From an uncultured Verrucomicrobiota bacterium (GTDB lineage Bacteria; Verrucomicrobiota; Verrucomicrobiia; Limisphaerales; UBA1412), in NCBI GenBank assembly GCA_944389455.1, contig CALXMK010000002.1, positions 62,001 through 126,000 of the forward strand: a stretch of DNA of 64,000 nt. Reading direction: 5' to 3'. The position numbers and the translations under genes are program-made. The notes beneath the pieces were generated by a model, which ran no database searches, was not told where the DNA came from, and saw only the letters and a list, made by a program, of their open reading frames with translations. Below, one piece after another: positions 1 to 9,396 of this stretch. Each line of letters starts with the position of its first letter. Position 1 is the first letter of the stretch.

Positions 1-3000
1 TCTTATCCAGCCATTGAATTGCATTTGAAAGAGTATCTTTTTTAATTTCAATATCGGTATTTTGAGCCAGTGCAAGTCCCCAGACTACATACGCAGTCAT
101 AAACGCATCTGAAGGAGAATCTTTCCACCATCCCCATGATCCGTCATCATGCTGATAATCATAGAGGTAATCCAACGATTTTTGGGTAATAATAGAGAGT
201 TGATCGAGGGGTTTTTTTTCTCCGGATCGAGGAGTAGTAATACTAGAATCTTTGCCTTTGAAAAGGTAATTTTCAATTTCTTCTGGCTTTAGATTAAGTT
301 GCGAGAGAGTCCTAGAAACGATAACAGCTGGTAAGAACCTGCTCATTGTTTGTTCTGTACATCCATAGGGGTAGTCTAATAGGTAAGGGATAGCATCCAA
401 CATTGTCATAGCAAGACTTGGAGTTAGATGAATGGACAGCGAGGTAGATTGACGTTCCTCAGGAAGTTGGAGGGTTATAGTAGATTCTCCATCTTTGATC
501 ATACCGGAAGTTATGATGCTTTTTTCTATTCCATGCTCATATACTGTATAGCTTTTTTCCATAGCATCAGTATATTTTTCAGAGATTGCGGCAGCTTTGA
601 CTTTTACATTTCCGGCTTTGATAACTTTAACTTTCCATTCTACTTTATTTTCTCCTTTGGCAGGAATAGTAAGATCTTGAGCAGAAAGGTTATCAAACTG
701 GAGGATATCTCCTGATTCGTATTCTAAATGTGCTTTGATAGTTAGAGGGGATTCTGTGGAATTGTTAACTAGAGCTGTTAGTAGTATTTCGTCCCCCACA
801 GTGAGAAAACGGGGGCCTTGCAGTCGAATCATTAAAGGTTGAGAGACTTTAACATGGTGAGTTTGAATTCCAAATTGGTTCCCTTTGGTATTGGCTCGTG
901 CCGTAAGACGCCATTCTGTAAGATTGTCAGGATATTTTACTTCTACTTCAGCATATCCCTCAGAATCGGTTTGTAAAAAAGGTTCCCAAAAGATAGTAGA
1001 GCTGAAATTATTTCTTAGAAGTGGTTCTGAGATATTTTCATTTAGTAAAGTTTCATTCATATTAGAATCTCTTTCAGCTTGTACTTGTTTAGAGAGTTCC
1101 ATTTCCATAGAGTCGTTAGCAACTCCTCTTCCTCTTGAAAGCATAGGAGCGGAATCTTTAACAGATGATCCTGCATATACTTTTCCCATAGCAGAAGAGT
1201 CATTAGAAAATACTATAGATTCAGATTCTTCTCGGATAGATTCTTCAGGTAGAGGAAGTTTTTCTTGTTCAAAAAATACCAAAGGTTTCCAAAGAGAGTG
1301 ATATGTTTGAATGGATCTATTATATGCGTATCTCTTTTTGAAGAAGAAAGCTCTAGGGTCTTCTGCATATTCTTGCTGAATATGATAAACTGATTCATCA
1401 CTTATTCCGAGCGCTAGTTCTGTTGATACAGGAAGTCCATTAGAATCGGTAGCTTTTATTCTGATTTTTCCAGATTCTCTAGGTTGGTAAGTAGAGGCAT
1501 CGGCTATAATTTCCAAATTTAAGAAGTTATCTAGTGGTGGAACTATAATTTCGGTTTGATGTTGGAAAAAGGTTTTATCTGATAACATATTGGCTGAAAA
1601 AAAGATATTTGGAGAGTATGTTTCAACAATAGGAATATCAATCAGTTTGGTGTCATTTTCTATGAAAATGACTTGGCTTTGTAAAATTCGATTAGCAGAT
1701 TCAATTGTGAATAAAATATAGCGACGAGGTGTATCCGTTTGAATGATCACGGGCATTGAGTTTCCAATTTGAGCCGTATCCTGGTTAGGGATAATATTGA
1801 TTCCTTCTTGATGAATTTCTAGGGTGCGAGTTTGTTTATTAGCTACCCAAAAAAGTGTTTTAGATGTTACAGGAGACCAGGGGATTTTTTCTCCGTTTTC
1901 AAGTAAGAGAAAATCATCACTTTTCCAAAGTGCCTCATAACAACCAGCTCTTTTAGGAATAAAACTGAAAGATTGTTTGCCAGTTTTATCAATTGTTATT
2001 TTTTGAATTGCTATGGTTTCATAACCATAGCCTCTGAATTTAAGAATCCACGGTGTTTGACCAGGTTTTGTAGGAGGAGGAAAAATCCTATTGTCTAAAG
2101 ATGATTTAAGTTGTTCGAGTTCTTCTCCTTCAAATAATTTACCTTCAGGAGAGAGCCATTTCTCAATTTTATATTTTCTTTTAATTTCGAGATTGCCGTC
2201 TACAGCATAAGGTTCTTGTGAGGCGTTTTGTGCGAAAATATTTAAGTTCACATTTTCTGTAGGTTGAATAATATTTCCGGAGGGAGTTAGTTTCACATAA
2301 TAGCTCTGTCGTGTGACTTGGAGAGAGTTGCTGCCGCTAATTGTACGTCGGGAAGAATCGGTGATATCTGCTCTAACAATATATTCCAAATCAGTGCTGG
2401 AATTAATAGGTGTATCGAAATGAATGTTTACTTCTCCATTGGCGTCAGTTTTCAATACTTCATTTAAAATAAGTTTGCCATTATTACGAGAATTCCAATT
2501 AGAATTAAGCGGTTCATCGTATAGCCATGGATAATTTTGGGGAGTTTTCCATGTGTGGTAATATATCTTTTCAAACACATAAATATCTACATCCGCGTCT
2601 ATGAGAGGTTCTCCAAAAAAGTATTCCGCTTTTATAAGAGCTTTAATAGTATCTCCAATACGGTAGTTTCGGGAAGAAACATCTTTTTTTTCGAAAGAAA
2701 TATTTACTTTATACTCAGGTAGCCTATATTCCTCCAAACGGAAAAGATTATTGTATTCAAGTTTTGAGTCAGTATCAGGATCATAGAATACAATCTTATA
2801 TTCACCTAATTTCATGTCGGTAGTTAGATTGAGAGAGCCTGCAGCGGAGCCGAATTGATTTAAGGTTATGATTTCTTTTAAAATTTCTTTGTTTTGTGGA
2901 TCGATAATTCCATATTTCAATTTCATTCCCTGTGGGGTTTTCATTGTTTCCCCATCATAAGCGCGTACAATGACTTTCCATTCAACTTTTTCACCTGGTC

Positions 3001-4621
3001 TATAGGCAGGGCGGTCAGAGAAAACATAGATGCGATGATCGTCTTGATTGGTAGAATCTGAATATGAGTATGCAAAGAAAATAGCTTGATGGTCTTTCTG
3101 GACAGCTGAAATAACTTCAGAGAAGTGTGTTTGAGCTCTGAATTCTGAAGGTAAATTGATTTCAAGAATTCCATTTGTTCCCGTAGTACCGTTTAGTTCT
3201 AAAGTATTGATTTTCTCATTGTCCCATTTGGAGAGGAGTAGCTTAACCTCAGCTCCAGCTATGGGTTCACTTGTGATAGGATTGCAGGCATAGATTAATT
3301 TTTTGTATCCGGAATCTGTTTTATAGATCAGTCCCATTTCTGTGATAAGAATTAGATTCCGATCTGATTTTTTCCCTTTTGCTTCAAGGAGATAGGCGCC
3401 GGGTTTTAAAGGGGTGTTTAGAACAATATTGGTAGAGAATAAATTATAGTCATTTTTACCATATAAAATAGTTTCATAGACAGGTGTTTTTCCGGAAACA
3501 TCTGTTTGGTCCAGATAATTATTACTATCCAGAAGCTGCTTTTCAGTTGGTTTTATGTCATGAGTTAAGTCAATAGGATAGAGTGCGATATTTATTTGTT
3601 CTTCATTACGATAGTTCAAATTGAATTCAATTTGACTATCCGGTAGAAAGAAGTGATGAACAAATAGTTGAATTTGGCTGTTTTCAATTTCATCAATTTG
3701 CATTAATGCTCGTTTATAATATGGACTTTCTTCTTCAGTAAATTCTTTAGTTAAAGTGCGGAATATTTGAAGTGCCTTAGGATAATCTGGAGTATAATTG
3801 TAATTGCCTGCTGAAAGCCAATTGAGTTTCCCATAAAATGTCAGCCAAGAAGCATATTCAAAAAGTGCACAATCATACCAAGGTGTTGTTTTTTTCAAAT
3901 CAATGACTCTTTGAAATTCTTTTTGAATAATAAAATGGGTTGCTGGGTTTAGGTTGAATTGTTGTAAATATTTTCTAGCCAAAGAAATATGGATAAGAGC
4001 TTTTTCTTCTTGGGTGCGAGCAATCTTGAGTGCATCATTTAAAACTTCCAAAGGAATATTTAGGATATTATTTTCTCTAAAGTGCATGTTAGGCGGAGTA
4101 TCGATCTGTTTCAGGAGGATACCCATATATTTGTTTTGTGCTTTATCTAATTTAGTACTGCTTTTCCAATATTCTATTGCTTGAGAATAGTATTGCCAAG
4201 TTTGATTGTATCGATCCCATTCAGAGTTTATGAGAAAAGAATCACCTAGGGATTCAGTAACTTCAGCCCAAAAATCATTTTTTTCGGATTCTTCTGCGAT
4301 TTTTTGTAATTCTTTCCTTAAATTTTCAATTTGTTTTTTATCACTTTGTTCTGTGCTGAGAAGGTTTCTAATTTGGGAGTCGATTTTACGGAATTGAACC
4401 CATTGGGCTTGAGAGGGTGAGAGTTTATCTTGATCTATTTGCGAATAGAGTTCAAAGGCATGCTGGTAAGATTTTTCAATAAAAGCTTTTTCTGCTAACT
4501 GAATTTGATCTGATATTTTCTGTGCAAATAAGGGTGAGGTAAATAGAGAGAATAAAAATAGAATAATCAGGAGAACTTGAAATTTAAAAATTTTGTTTTT
4601 CTGAAGTACCATGACGTCCAT
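1..4621 (-). CDS. Bacterial alpha-2-macroglobulin (3' end outside window)
   Basis: A secreted or periplasmic protease-trapping protein; about 1540 codons are visible and the gene runs off the left edge. Translating the minus strand gives a hydrophobic signal segment ending near SPLFA, a helical N-terminal region, macroglobulin-type beta domains, and a Ser/Asp/Glu-rich stretch at about 1110-1180 that resembles a bait region. The thioester motif YPYGCTEQ follows, with Cys at codon 359-361 (residue about 1421) and Gln three residues on. After it comes the helical thioester domain (GSWGWWKDSPSDAFMTAYV). The thioester Cys and Gln that bond covalently to an attacking protease are therefore present. 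The frame stays open from start to edge with no sign of a frameshift. The start could be ATG 4621 or ATG 4612, and neither has a Shine-Dalgarno site. It lies 68 bp after oppC. A pbpC partner, common for this family, would be outside the window. Confidence 0.9.
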   Translation of the reverse strand, partial: MDVMVLQKNKIFKFQVLLIILFLFSLFTSPLFAQKISDQIQLAEKAFIEKSYQHAFELYSQIDQDKLSPSQAQWVQFRKIDSQIRNLLSTEQSDKKQIENLRKELQKIAEESEKNDFWAEVTESLGDSFLINSEWDRYNQTWQYYSQAIEYWKSSTKLDKAQNKYMGILLKQIDTPPNMHFRENNILNIPLEVLNDALKIARTQEEKALIHISLARKYLQQFNLNPATHFIIQKEFQRVIDLKKTTPWYDCALFEYASWLTFYGKLNWLSAGNYNYTPDYPKALQIFRTLTKEFTEEESPYYKRALMQIDEIENSQIQLFVHHFFLPDSQIEFNLNYRNEEQINIALYPIDLTHDIKPTEKQLLDSNNYLDQTDVSGKTPVYETILYGKNDYNLFSTNIVLNTPLKPGAYLLEAKGKKSDRNLILITEMGLIYKTDSGYKKLIYACNPITSEPIAGAEVKLLLSKWDNEKINTLELNGTTGTNGILEINLPSEFRAQTHFSEVISAVQKDHQAIFFAYSYSDSTNQDDHRIYVFSDRPAYRPGEKVEWKVIVRAYDGETMKTPQGMKLKYGIIDPQNKEILKEIITLNQFGSAAGSLNLTTDMKLGEYKIVFYDPDTDSKLEYNNLFRLEEYRLPEYKVNISFEKKDVSSRNYRIGDTIKALIKAEYFFGEPLIDADVDIYVFEKIYYHTWKTPQNYPWLYDEPLNSNWNSRNNGKLILNEVLKTDANGEVNIHFDTPINSSTDLEYIVRADITDSSRRTISGSNSLQVTRQSYYVKLTPSGNIIQPTENVNLNIFAQNASQEPYAVDGNLEIKRKYKIEKWLSPEGKLFEGEELEQLKSSLDNRIFPPPTKPGQTPWILKFRGYGYETIAIQKITIDKTGKQSFSFIPKRAGCYEALWKSDDFLLLENGEKIPWSPVTSKTLFWVANKQTRTLEIHQEGINIIPNQDTAQIGNSMPVIIQTDTPRRYILFTIESANRILQSQVIFIENDTKLIDIPIVETYSPNIFFSANMLSDKTFFQHQTEIIVPPLDNFLNLEIIADASTYQPRESGKIRIKATDSNGLPVSTELALGISDESVYHIQQEYAEDPRAFFFKKRYAYNRSIQTYHSLWKPLVFFEQEKLPLPEESIREESESIVFSNDSSAMGKVYAGSSVKDSAPMLSRGRGVANDSMEMELSKQVQAERDSNMNETLLNENISEPLLRNNFSSTIFWEPFLQTDSEGYAEVEVKYPDNLTEWRLTARANTKGNQFGIQTHHVKVSQPLMIRLQGPRFLTVGDEILLTALVNNSTESPLTIKAHLEYESGDILQFDNLSAQDLTIPAKGENKVEWKVKVIKAGNVKVKAAAISEKYTDAMEKSYTVYEHGIEKSIITSGMIKDGESTITLQLPEERQSTSLSIHLTPSLAMTMLDAIPYLLDYPYGCTEQTMSRFLPAVIVSRTLSQLNLKPEEIENYLFKGKDSSITTPRSGEKKPLDQLSIITQKSLDYLYDYQHDDGSWGWWKDSPSDAFMTAYVVWGLALAQNTDIEIKKDTLSNAIQWLDK

Positions 4622-4689
4622 AATCATTTAATAACATATTTCATGATTAGAGACAATATTTAGATTTTAAGTGAATAAATTGCGATAGA

Positions 4690-5604
4690 CTACTTAACTG
4701 TTCGTGGATCTAAAGCGTCACGGAGCCCGTCTCCTAGGAAATTGAGTGCCAATAAGATAGATACGAGTATACTGGTAGGAGCAGCAATAGTCCACCAGTA
4801 AATTTTAATTGGGTTCATTTGCCCAGCCCCAGCAGCTATCAGAGAACCTAAACTCGCTTGTGGTGGCTGAATTCCAATACCAAGATAACTTAAAAAAGAT
4901 TCGTTAAGAATAATAGAGGGAATTGTAAGGGTAAGGTAGACAATAGCTATTCCTGCGATGTTGGGAATAACGTGTCTAAAAATAATGTATATATTACTGG
5001 CTCCTAATGTCTTGCTGGCTTCAATGAAAGGAGCTTCCCGTAGAGTTAGAACTTGTCCTCGGACAATGCGGGCCATAGTAAGCCATGAGACGGAACCTAA
5101 TCCAACAAATAGGAAAAACATTCGGACGATATGCCCAGAATCACCTTCCAGTATTCCCCAAGAATTAAAGTATTCTTTTGTGATTCCTTCTAACGATGTC
5201 ATTAAAGCAATGACAAAGATAATCGAAGGAAGTGAGTATAAAATATCGACAAAGCGCATCATTAGTGAATCTATTCGACCTCCAAGATACCCAGATACAG
5301 CTCCCCAAATTACACCAATAAAAAGACTAACTAATGCTCCCACAGCACCGACCAGAATAGATACTTGAGTTCCATAGATGGTTCTTGCAAATAGATCTCT
5401 TCCGTGTTCATCAGTGCCAAAAAGATGTAGATTATTGGGAGGAATATTGATAGAGTCGGAAATATTATTTGGATTTAGTTCTTTGCATAAAGGATAAATT
5501 AGAATGAATCCAAGTAGGCACACCAAGTAAATCCCACTAATAAAAGCTAGTTTGTTTTTTTTAAATCTGTTGAATGTGAGTTGTAATGGAGAAGCGGATC
5601 TCAT
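4690..5604 (-). CDS. OppC/DppC-type ABC transporter permease
   Basis: 304-residue inner-membrane permease of the peptide/nickel/oligosaccharide class. It has an N-terminal membrane segment at about 18-38, the family GTDEHGRDLFAR motif near residue 64, about five further membrane helices, and the cytoplasmic EAA loop (EASKTLGASNIYIIFRHVIPN region, about 195-215) that docks on the ATPase. Its ATG overlaps the stop of the upstream permease in an ATGA (5601-5604), which implies translational coupling. No substrate-binding protein or ATPase gene is adjacent in the window, so the substrate cannot be read from the operon. The preceding secreted hydrolase makes an oligosaccharide as likely as a peptide. 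Confidence 0.9.
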   Translation of the reverse strand: MRSASPLQLTFNRFKKNKLAFISGIYLVCLLGFILIYPLCKELNPNNISDSINIPPNNLHLFGTDEHGRDLFARTIYGTQVSILVGAVGALVSLFIGVIWGAVSGYLGGRIDSLMMRFVDILYSLPSIIFVIALMTSLEGITKEYFNSWGILEGDSGHIVRMFFLFVGLGSVSWLTMARIVRGQVLTLREAPFIEASKTLGASNIYIIFRHVIPNIAGIAIVYLTLTIPSIILNESFLSYLGIGIQPPQASLGSLIAAGAGQMNPIKIYWWTIAAPTSILVSILLALNFLGDGLRDALDPRTVK

Positions 5605-6527
5605 TGCAGTTTAATGCGAGGATCAAGGTAACTATATACAATATCAACCAGAAGATTTAGAAGGAGTAGAAGAATTGAATAAACTAGTGCTAATCCAACC
5701 ACCATGGTGTAGTCACGATTAAGAGCAGAGTTAACCATGAAAACTCCTAAGCCTGGAATTTGAAAAATATTTTCTACGACAAAAGAGCCGGTAAGCAAAT
5801 CTGCTAAAAGGGGACCTGAGTAGGAAAGAACCGGTAATATTCCTATGGGCAGAGCTAATCTGGTATAGATTGCCAAATCAGAAAGACCTTTAGCTCTACC
5901 GGTGATGATAAAGTCAGATTGAAGGGCAGTAATCATTCCTTCACGAGTGAGACGCGCCACTCGCCCTGCAAAGTAAATCCCCAAAGCAATAACGGGAAGT
6001 ACAATATGAGAGGGTGTTCCCCAAAGAGCTACAGGAAAAATTGGGAAATATATGGCAAACACAAGTATTAAAAGAGGGGCCAAAATGAATCCTGGAACAC
6101 AAATTGCTCCCAGCGCAAGGAGATTACAAGTATGATCAATTATTGTATTTTTCTTGATTGCTGCAATGAAACCCAAAGGAATTCCTATTAACAGAGCAAG
6201 TCCGTAGGATAGTATGCCGAGAACCATAGAAATAGGGAGTCCTTGCTTGATAATATCGGTTACCGTGTGATTCCTATATTTCATAGATGCTCCCAAATCA
6301 CATTTTAAAAGCCCTTTCAGAAAAAGCAGGTATTGTTTATAGATGGGTTCATCCAAATGATAGTGTTCTTGGAGCATCTTTTCTATTTCAGGGGATGCTG
6401 GCTTTCTTTCTGAGTCAAAAGGCCCACCTGGGGTAAGTCTCACCAGAGAGAAAGCCAGGAAAGTAATAAATAATAAAAGAGGAATTAGAAATAAGAGTCG
6501 CTTAATGAGATATGAGAAATAGAGCAT
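5601..6527 (-). CDS. OppB/DppB-type ABC transporter permease
   Basis: 308-residue inner-membrane permease that would form the heterodimeric channel with the OppC-type protein downstream. The N-terminus (LIKRLLFLIPLLLFITFLAF) is the usual first helix. It is followed by the periplasmic LTPGGPFD segment, the family signature near DLGASMKYRN, and an EAA-like loop near LSDLAIYTRLALPIG. Length and helix pattern are normal. It starts 4 bp after the secreted hydrolase stop and overlaps oppC by 4 bp, so the three genes very probably share a transcript. No Shine-Dalgarno site is visible. Confidence 0.9.
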   Translation of the reverse strand: MLYFSYLIKRLLFLIPLLLFITFLAFSLVRLTPGGPFDSERKPASPEIEKMLQEHYHLDEPIYKQYLLFLKGLLKCDLGASMKYRNHTVTDIIKQGLPISMVLGILSYGLALLIGIPLGFIAAIKKNTIIDHTCNLLALGAICVPGFILAPLLILVFAIYFPIFPVALWGTPSHIVLPVIALGIYFAGRVARLTREGMITALQSDFIITGRAKGLSDLAIYTRLALPIGILPVLSYSGPLLADLLTGSFVVENIFQIPGLGVFMVNSALNRDYTMVVGLALVYSILLLLLNLLVDIVYSYLDPRIKLQ

Positions 6528-6531
6528 ATCG

Positions 6532-9114
6532 TTATTTGGACTCTAAGATTATGTAAACTGGGGTATTAATTTTAATTGTATTTGCTTCTACAACAGGCTT
6601 TTCTTCGCCAACGGTATTTAAGATATGAGTAAGTGAATATTGGTCTGAATCAATTAGAACATCCTCTGTATTGGAGTCAATTTGTGAATAAAGAGGAATA
6701 GAAAGAGTCTTTTCTGGTGTCCAGACTACAATAACGGCTTTTTGAGAGTTGGCAATTGGTTTAAAACGAGCAATAAAAGCTCCATTTTCCAGTATCGAAA
6801 AAGTATCAAACTCTGTATTTTTGAGGACGTGAGTCATTGTGGAGAAAGCCGCGTAAGCAGGTTTGGGGGAAAAATCTCTGCGAGTGATCCCTAAGTTGGC
6901 TTCGAAGTACCATGGATCATTGCCATCATTTCGGAAATTATACCAAAAATTTTTGGGATTTATTCCCGAAACAATGGTTGACAAATGAGCTCGTACAATA
7001 AGTTCGGCTTGTTTACGCTCGGAACAAACATGAAAGCCTTGTTTTACAAGTGGATGTTCAACATAGGTAGCCCAGCCCATTTCCGTATTCCAAATAGGGC
7101 GTTTAACTCCATTTTGCAAAATCTGTTTTTCTGCTCTCTGGAGGTCATTAATAAATTCTTTTTCTTTAAGGAAAGCTCTGTATGGATGAATAGTTAATAT
7201 ATCAAAAGGAGCCTCCAACTTGATCATTTTTTCAATGAAGTCAAAATCAATCCCCGCAGTGGATATCCCAAGTACCTGAATGTTGGGATCGATTTCTTTG
7301 ATTGTCTGATAGGCTCGCTTAAGGAGCTCTGCGTACAGCTCTTTGTCTCCTTGCCAGAAGAAAATGTTGGGCTCATTCCAGATTTCCCAATGCCAGATTC
7401 GTCCGTGATAGCGGGTTACACAAGCACGGAGAAAGTGAAGATAATCCTCAATGCCTTCCTCAGTATAAGGTTTGGTCCATCTTCCCCAATAAGCCGCAAG
7501 TCCATAGACCTGGATGCCATATTTTTCAGCTGAATTAACTACATGGTCATAGAAGTCCCAATGGTATTCACCTTGGCTGCGTTCGATTCGGTTCCAGTTA
7601 AATTCTTCCCGAGACCATTTAACTCCAGCTTCAGCAGCCATATGTGCGACTTTATCAATTGACTCATAGGGTAAGCGGTAGAGATAGATTCCCATACCAA
7701 ATGGAGAATTGAGATCTTTGGTAAAGTCATTGTTGCGAGGAAAATTTCCTAACCAAGTACAGGTAATAGGTTCAACATATAGTCCGGTGGATTTTAGTGT
7801 AAAAGAAGCTTCTAGAAAGTTGTAGCTATTAGTAGGAAATTCATAAGTAAAAGTTTCTGAACTCATAGTGCATGCCGGTGGAATCGTAATTTTACGAGTT
7901 TGTTGTGAAATCACATTTCCCTCCCAGTCCTTTAGGTCGTAACTAAGAGTCGCTTCGATTGGATTAGGTGAGACAGAAAATCCATTCCAAGTAAAGAGAA
8001 TTTGATTTGCATTGGTTGTAGTTTGAGCATATTGCATCAGACAGGAATCATACGGAGTCTCTGTTGCTATACTAATATCGAAATCTTCAAGATTATAAAT
8101 TTTCCCACTATCTGAGCGAAAGGTAATTGATCCCATACGCAAGGGAGCATATATAGCACCGCCATTTTCTCCTCCTGACCATTTCCAATCATTGCCGGGA
8201 GGAAGTTCAGTTGATATTTCCCATCTCTCACCATTTTGAATTGCTTCGACATCTTTATAGAAAGTCATGAAATGAGAATGTAGACGGAGAGTTGCTCTAA
8301 GTCCTGGTAGGTGATTTTTTGCAGAGAGGATCAGTTTTTTAGGATTGCCAGGCAACGTATTATCCGGCAAATGAAGATAAATTTGTTTAGTTGAACCAGA
8401 GAAGTCAAGAATCAGGTTTTTACCTGATAAAGTTGTTTGTCCATAATTTTCTAAACTCCAATCTTTTGGTGATATTATTTTTTCAATAGGATAGGAGAGA
8501 AAACAGAAGTTATCAGGCAGTTTTTCACTGATTGAAATATTGTCAAAAAAAACAGCTCCGACAGAGGAGGTTAATTTGTCTGCTAAAATTACAATTGAGT
8601 TGGGAGTACCAGTAAAAATGCCGTCTTTCTTGCCTCCCCAATAGACTTCCCAGGAATCAAGAGAAACATTGACTCTCGCCCATTGATTGTTTGGGGTGCG
8701 CACAGGTTTTTGAAAAGTTTGTCCATCAGGGGTAGTAATGCGTATTTTAATGATAACTTCTTCTGTTTTAAAGATGTCAAAAGCGAGATTAATAAATTTT
8801 TTTTGAGAATATTTTTGTTTTTGCCAATTAGGAGAGTCCTCCAGATTTAATTTTGCACAAACATATGCGCCTCCTTGGCTAAAGTCATAATTAAGAGAAC
8901 CGTAGTAATTTGTTTTTTGGTTATCTTGAGAGATATCAGAGCAAATGCTGAAGGAACCTTTTGCTCCAGGATATTCAGAACCGTTTCCAAATTTCCATAA
9001 GTGTTTAGTGCTGGAAGAAAAGTCTTCCAAAAGTATATCTTTTCCGTTTACGCAGATAACTCCTAAAAATAATACGAAAAATAAAAACAGCCCGCTTTTA
9101 ATATGGCTTACCAT
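6532..9114 (-). CDS. Secreted clan GH-A glycoside hydrolase (GH39-like) with N-terminal beta domains
   Basis: 860-residue exported enzyme. Residues 1-24 form a signal peptide. Residues about 28-200 look like a carbohydrate-binding jelly roll, a second beta region follows to about 460, and the TIM barrel begins near FGMGIYLYRLP (about 472). The barrel carries WEIWNEPN, giving acid/base E581, and PIWNTEMGW, giving nucleophile E678, the beta-4/beta-7 glutamate pair of clan GH-A. The closest look is to GH39-type xylosidases and related endoglycosidases; the exact family and substrate are uncertain. It heads an operon with two Opp-type permeases 4 bp downstream, which suggests a role in feeding oligomers to that transporter. 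A possible promoter lies so close to the ATG that the mRNA may be leaderless. Confidence 0.8.
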   Translation of the reverse strand: MVSHIKSGLFLFFVLFLGVICVNGKDILLEDFSSSTKHLWKFGNGSEYPGAKGSFSICSDISQDNQKTNYYGSLNYDFSQGGAYVCAKLNLEDSPNWQKQKYSQKKFINLAFDIFKTEEVIIKIRITTPDGQTFQKPVRTPNNQWARVNVSLDSWEVYWGGKKDGIFTGTPNSIVILADKLTSSVGAVFFDNISISEKLPDNFCFLSYPIEKIISPKDWSLENYGQTTLSGKNLILDFSGSTKQIYLHLPDNTLPGNPKKLILSAKNHLPGLRATLRLHSHFMTFYKDVEAIQNGERWEISTELPPGNDWKWSGGENGGAIYAPLRMGSITFRSDSGKIYNLEDFDISIATETPYDSCLMQYAQTTTNANQILFTWNGFSVSPNPIEATLSYDLKDWEGNVISQQTRKITIPPACTMSSETFTYEFPTNSYNFLEASFTLKSTGLYVEPITCTWLGNFPRNNDFTKDLNSPFGMGIYLYRLPYESIDKVAHMAAEAGVKWSREEFNWNRIERSQGEYHWDFYDHVVNSAEKYGIQVYGLAAYWGRWTKPYTEEGIEDYLHFLRACVTRYHGRIWHWEIWNEPNIFFWQGDKELYAELLKRAYQTIKEIDPNIQVLGISTAGIDFDFIEKMIKLEAPFDILTIHPYRAFLKEKEFINDLQRAEKQILQNGVKRPIWNTEMGWATYVEHPLVKQGFHVCSERKQAELIVRAHLSTIVSGINPKNFWYNFRNDGNDPWYFEANLGITRRDFSPKPAYAAFSTMTHVLKNTEFDTFSILENGAFIARFKPIANSQKAVIVVWTPEKTLSIPLYSQIDSNTEDVLIDSDQYSLTHILNTVGEEKPVVEANTIKINTPVYIILESK

Positions 9115-9120
9115 GGACGA

Positions 9121-9149
9121 AGTATAGAATGATTAGAAAGTTATGACCA
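9121..9149 (-). promoter_or_regulatory. Possible promoter for the GH39-like gene
   Basis: Reading the minus strand, TGGTCA (9149-9144), a 17-bp spacer and TATACT (9126-9121) precede the ATG at 9114. The predicted start of transcription falls at or within a base or two of the start codon. The -35 is a 4/6 match, so this is tentative. Confidence 0.35.
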
Positions 9150-9207
9150 GAAAAAAGAAATTTTAAGCTGGAAGATAGATTTATTTTTTAAACTCAAAAT
9201 GAGAGAG

Positions 9208-9237
9208 TTGACATCAGATGATTTTTGGAGTAATACT
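9208..9237 (+). promoter_or_regulatory. leuA leader promoter
   Basis: A perfect -35 TTGACA (9208-9213) is followed after 18 bp by AATACT (9232-9237, 4/6 match). This predicts transcription from about 9244, just ahead of the leader peptide start at 9253 and about 150 nt before leuA. Confidence 0.6.
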
Positions 9238-9252
9238 GTTTTTGTGATTCGG

Positions 9253-9309
9253 ATGAAGAGCATCCTAGTTCTAAAGAGTGAAACACTGCTGTTATATAAA
9301 AAGCAGTGA
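9253..9309 (+). CDS. leuL: Leucine-rich leader peptide of leuA
   Basis: An 18-codon ORF reading MKSILVLKSETLLLYKKQ, ending in TGA at 9307-9309. Five of 18 residues are leucine (CTA, CTA, CTG, CTG, TTA), and the run of three lies inside the 5' arm of the first leader hairpin, with an Ile and a Val as well. This is the design of amino-acid attenuators: a ribosome stalled on the Leu run would block hairpin 1. No Shine-Dalgarno site precedes it, which is normal for this genome. The symbol leuL follows the enterobacterial leu leader by analogy; homology is not implied. Confidence 0.7.
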   Translation: MKSILVLKSETLLLYKKQ

Positions 9310-9378
9310 AGGGTGTTTATTTCTGAATTAGGATATTTTAGAGCCCTGCTGCTGAACTTATTAGCGGCAGGGTTTTTT
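9284..9378 (+). promoter_or_regulatory. Leucine attenuator: pause hairpin, antiterminator and terminator
   Basis: Segment 1 CACTGCT (9284-9290) pairs perfectly with segment 2 AGCAGTG (9302-9308). Segment 3 CCCTGCTGCT (9344-9353) pairs with segment 4 AGCGGCAGGG (9363-9372), ten pairs with one G-U, followed by six T (9373-9378). The competing 2:3 pairing is AGCAG (9302-9306) with CTGCT (9349-9353) plus GGG (9311-9313) with CCC (9344-9346). A ribosome stalled on the Leu codons in segment 1 would free segment 2 for the antiterminator. The terminator ends 18 bp before the leuA ATG. Confidence 0.72.
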
Positions 9379-9396
9379 ATTATTTAAAATTTTATT

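Noticed and set aside
885..1301. 138-codon plus-strand ORF
   Set aside because: It is the opposite-strand shadow of the macroglobulin gene, whose frame carries recognisable domains and the thioester motif.
4958..5368. 136-codon plus-strand ORF
   Set aside because: It lies antisense within the oppC gene and has no recognisable domain.
9218..9247. A short ORF (MIFGVILFL) upstream of leuA that also has Leu, Ile and Val codons
   Set aside because: It begins inside the spacer of the predicted promoter and lies well ahead of hairpin 1, whereas the ORF at 9253-9309 places its Leu run inside the hairpin.
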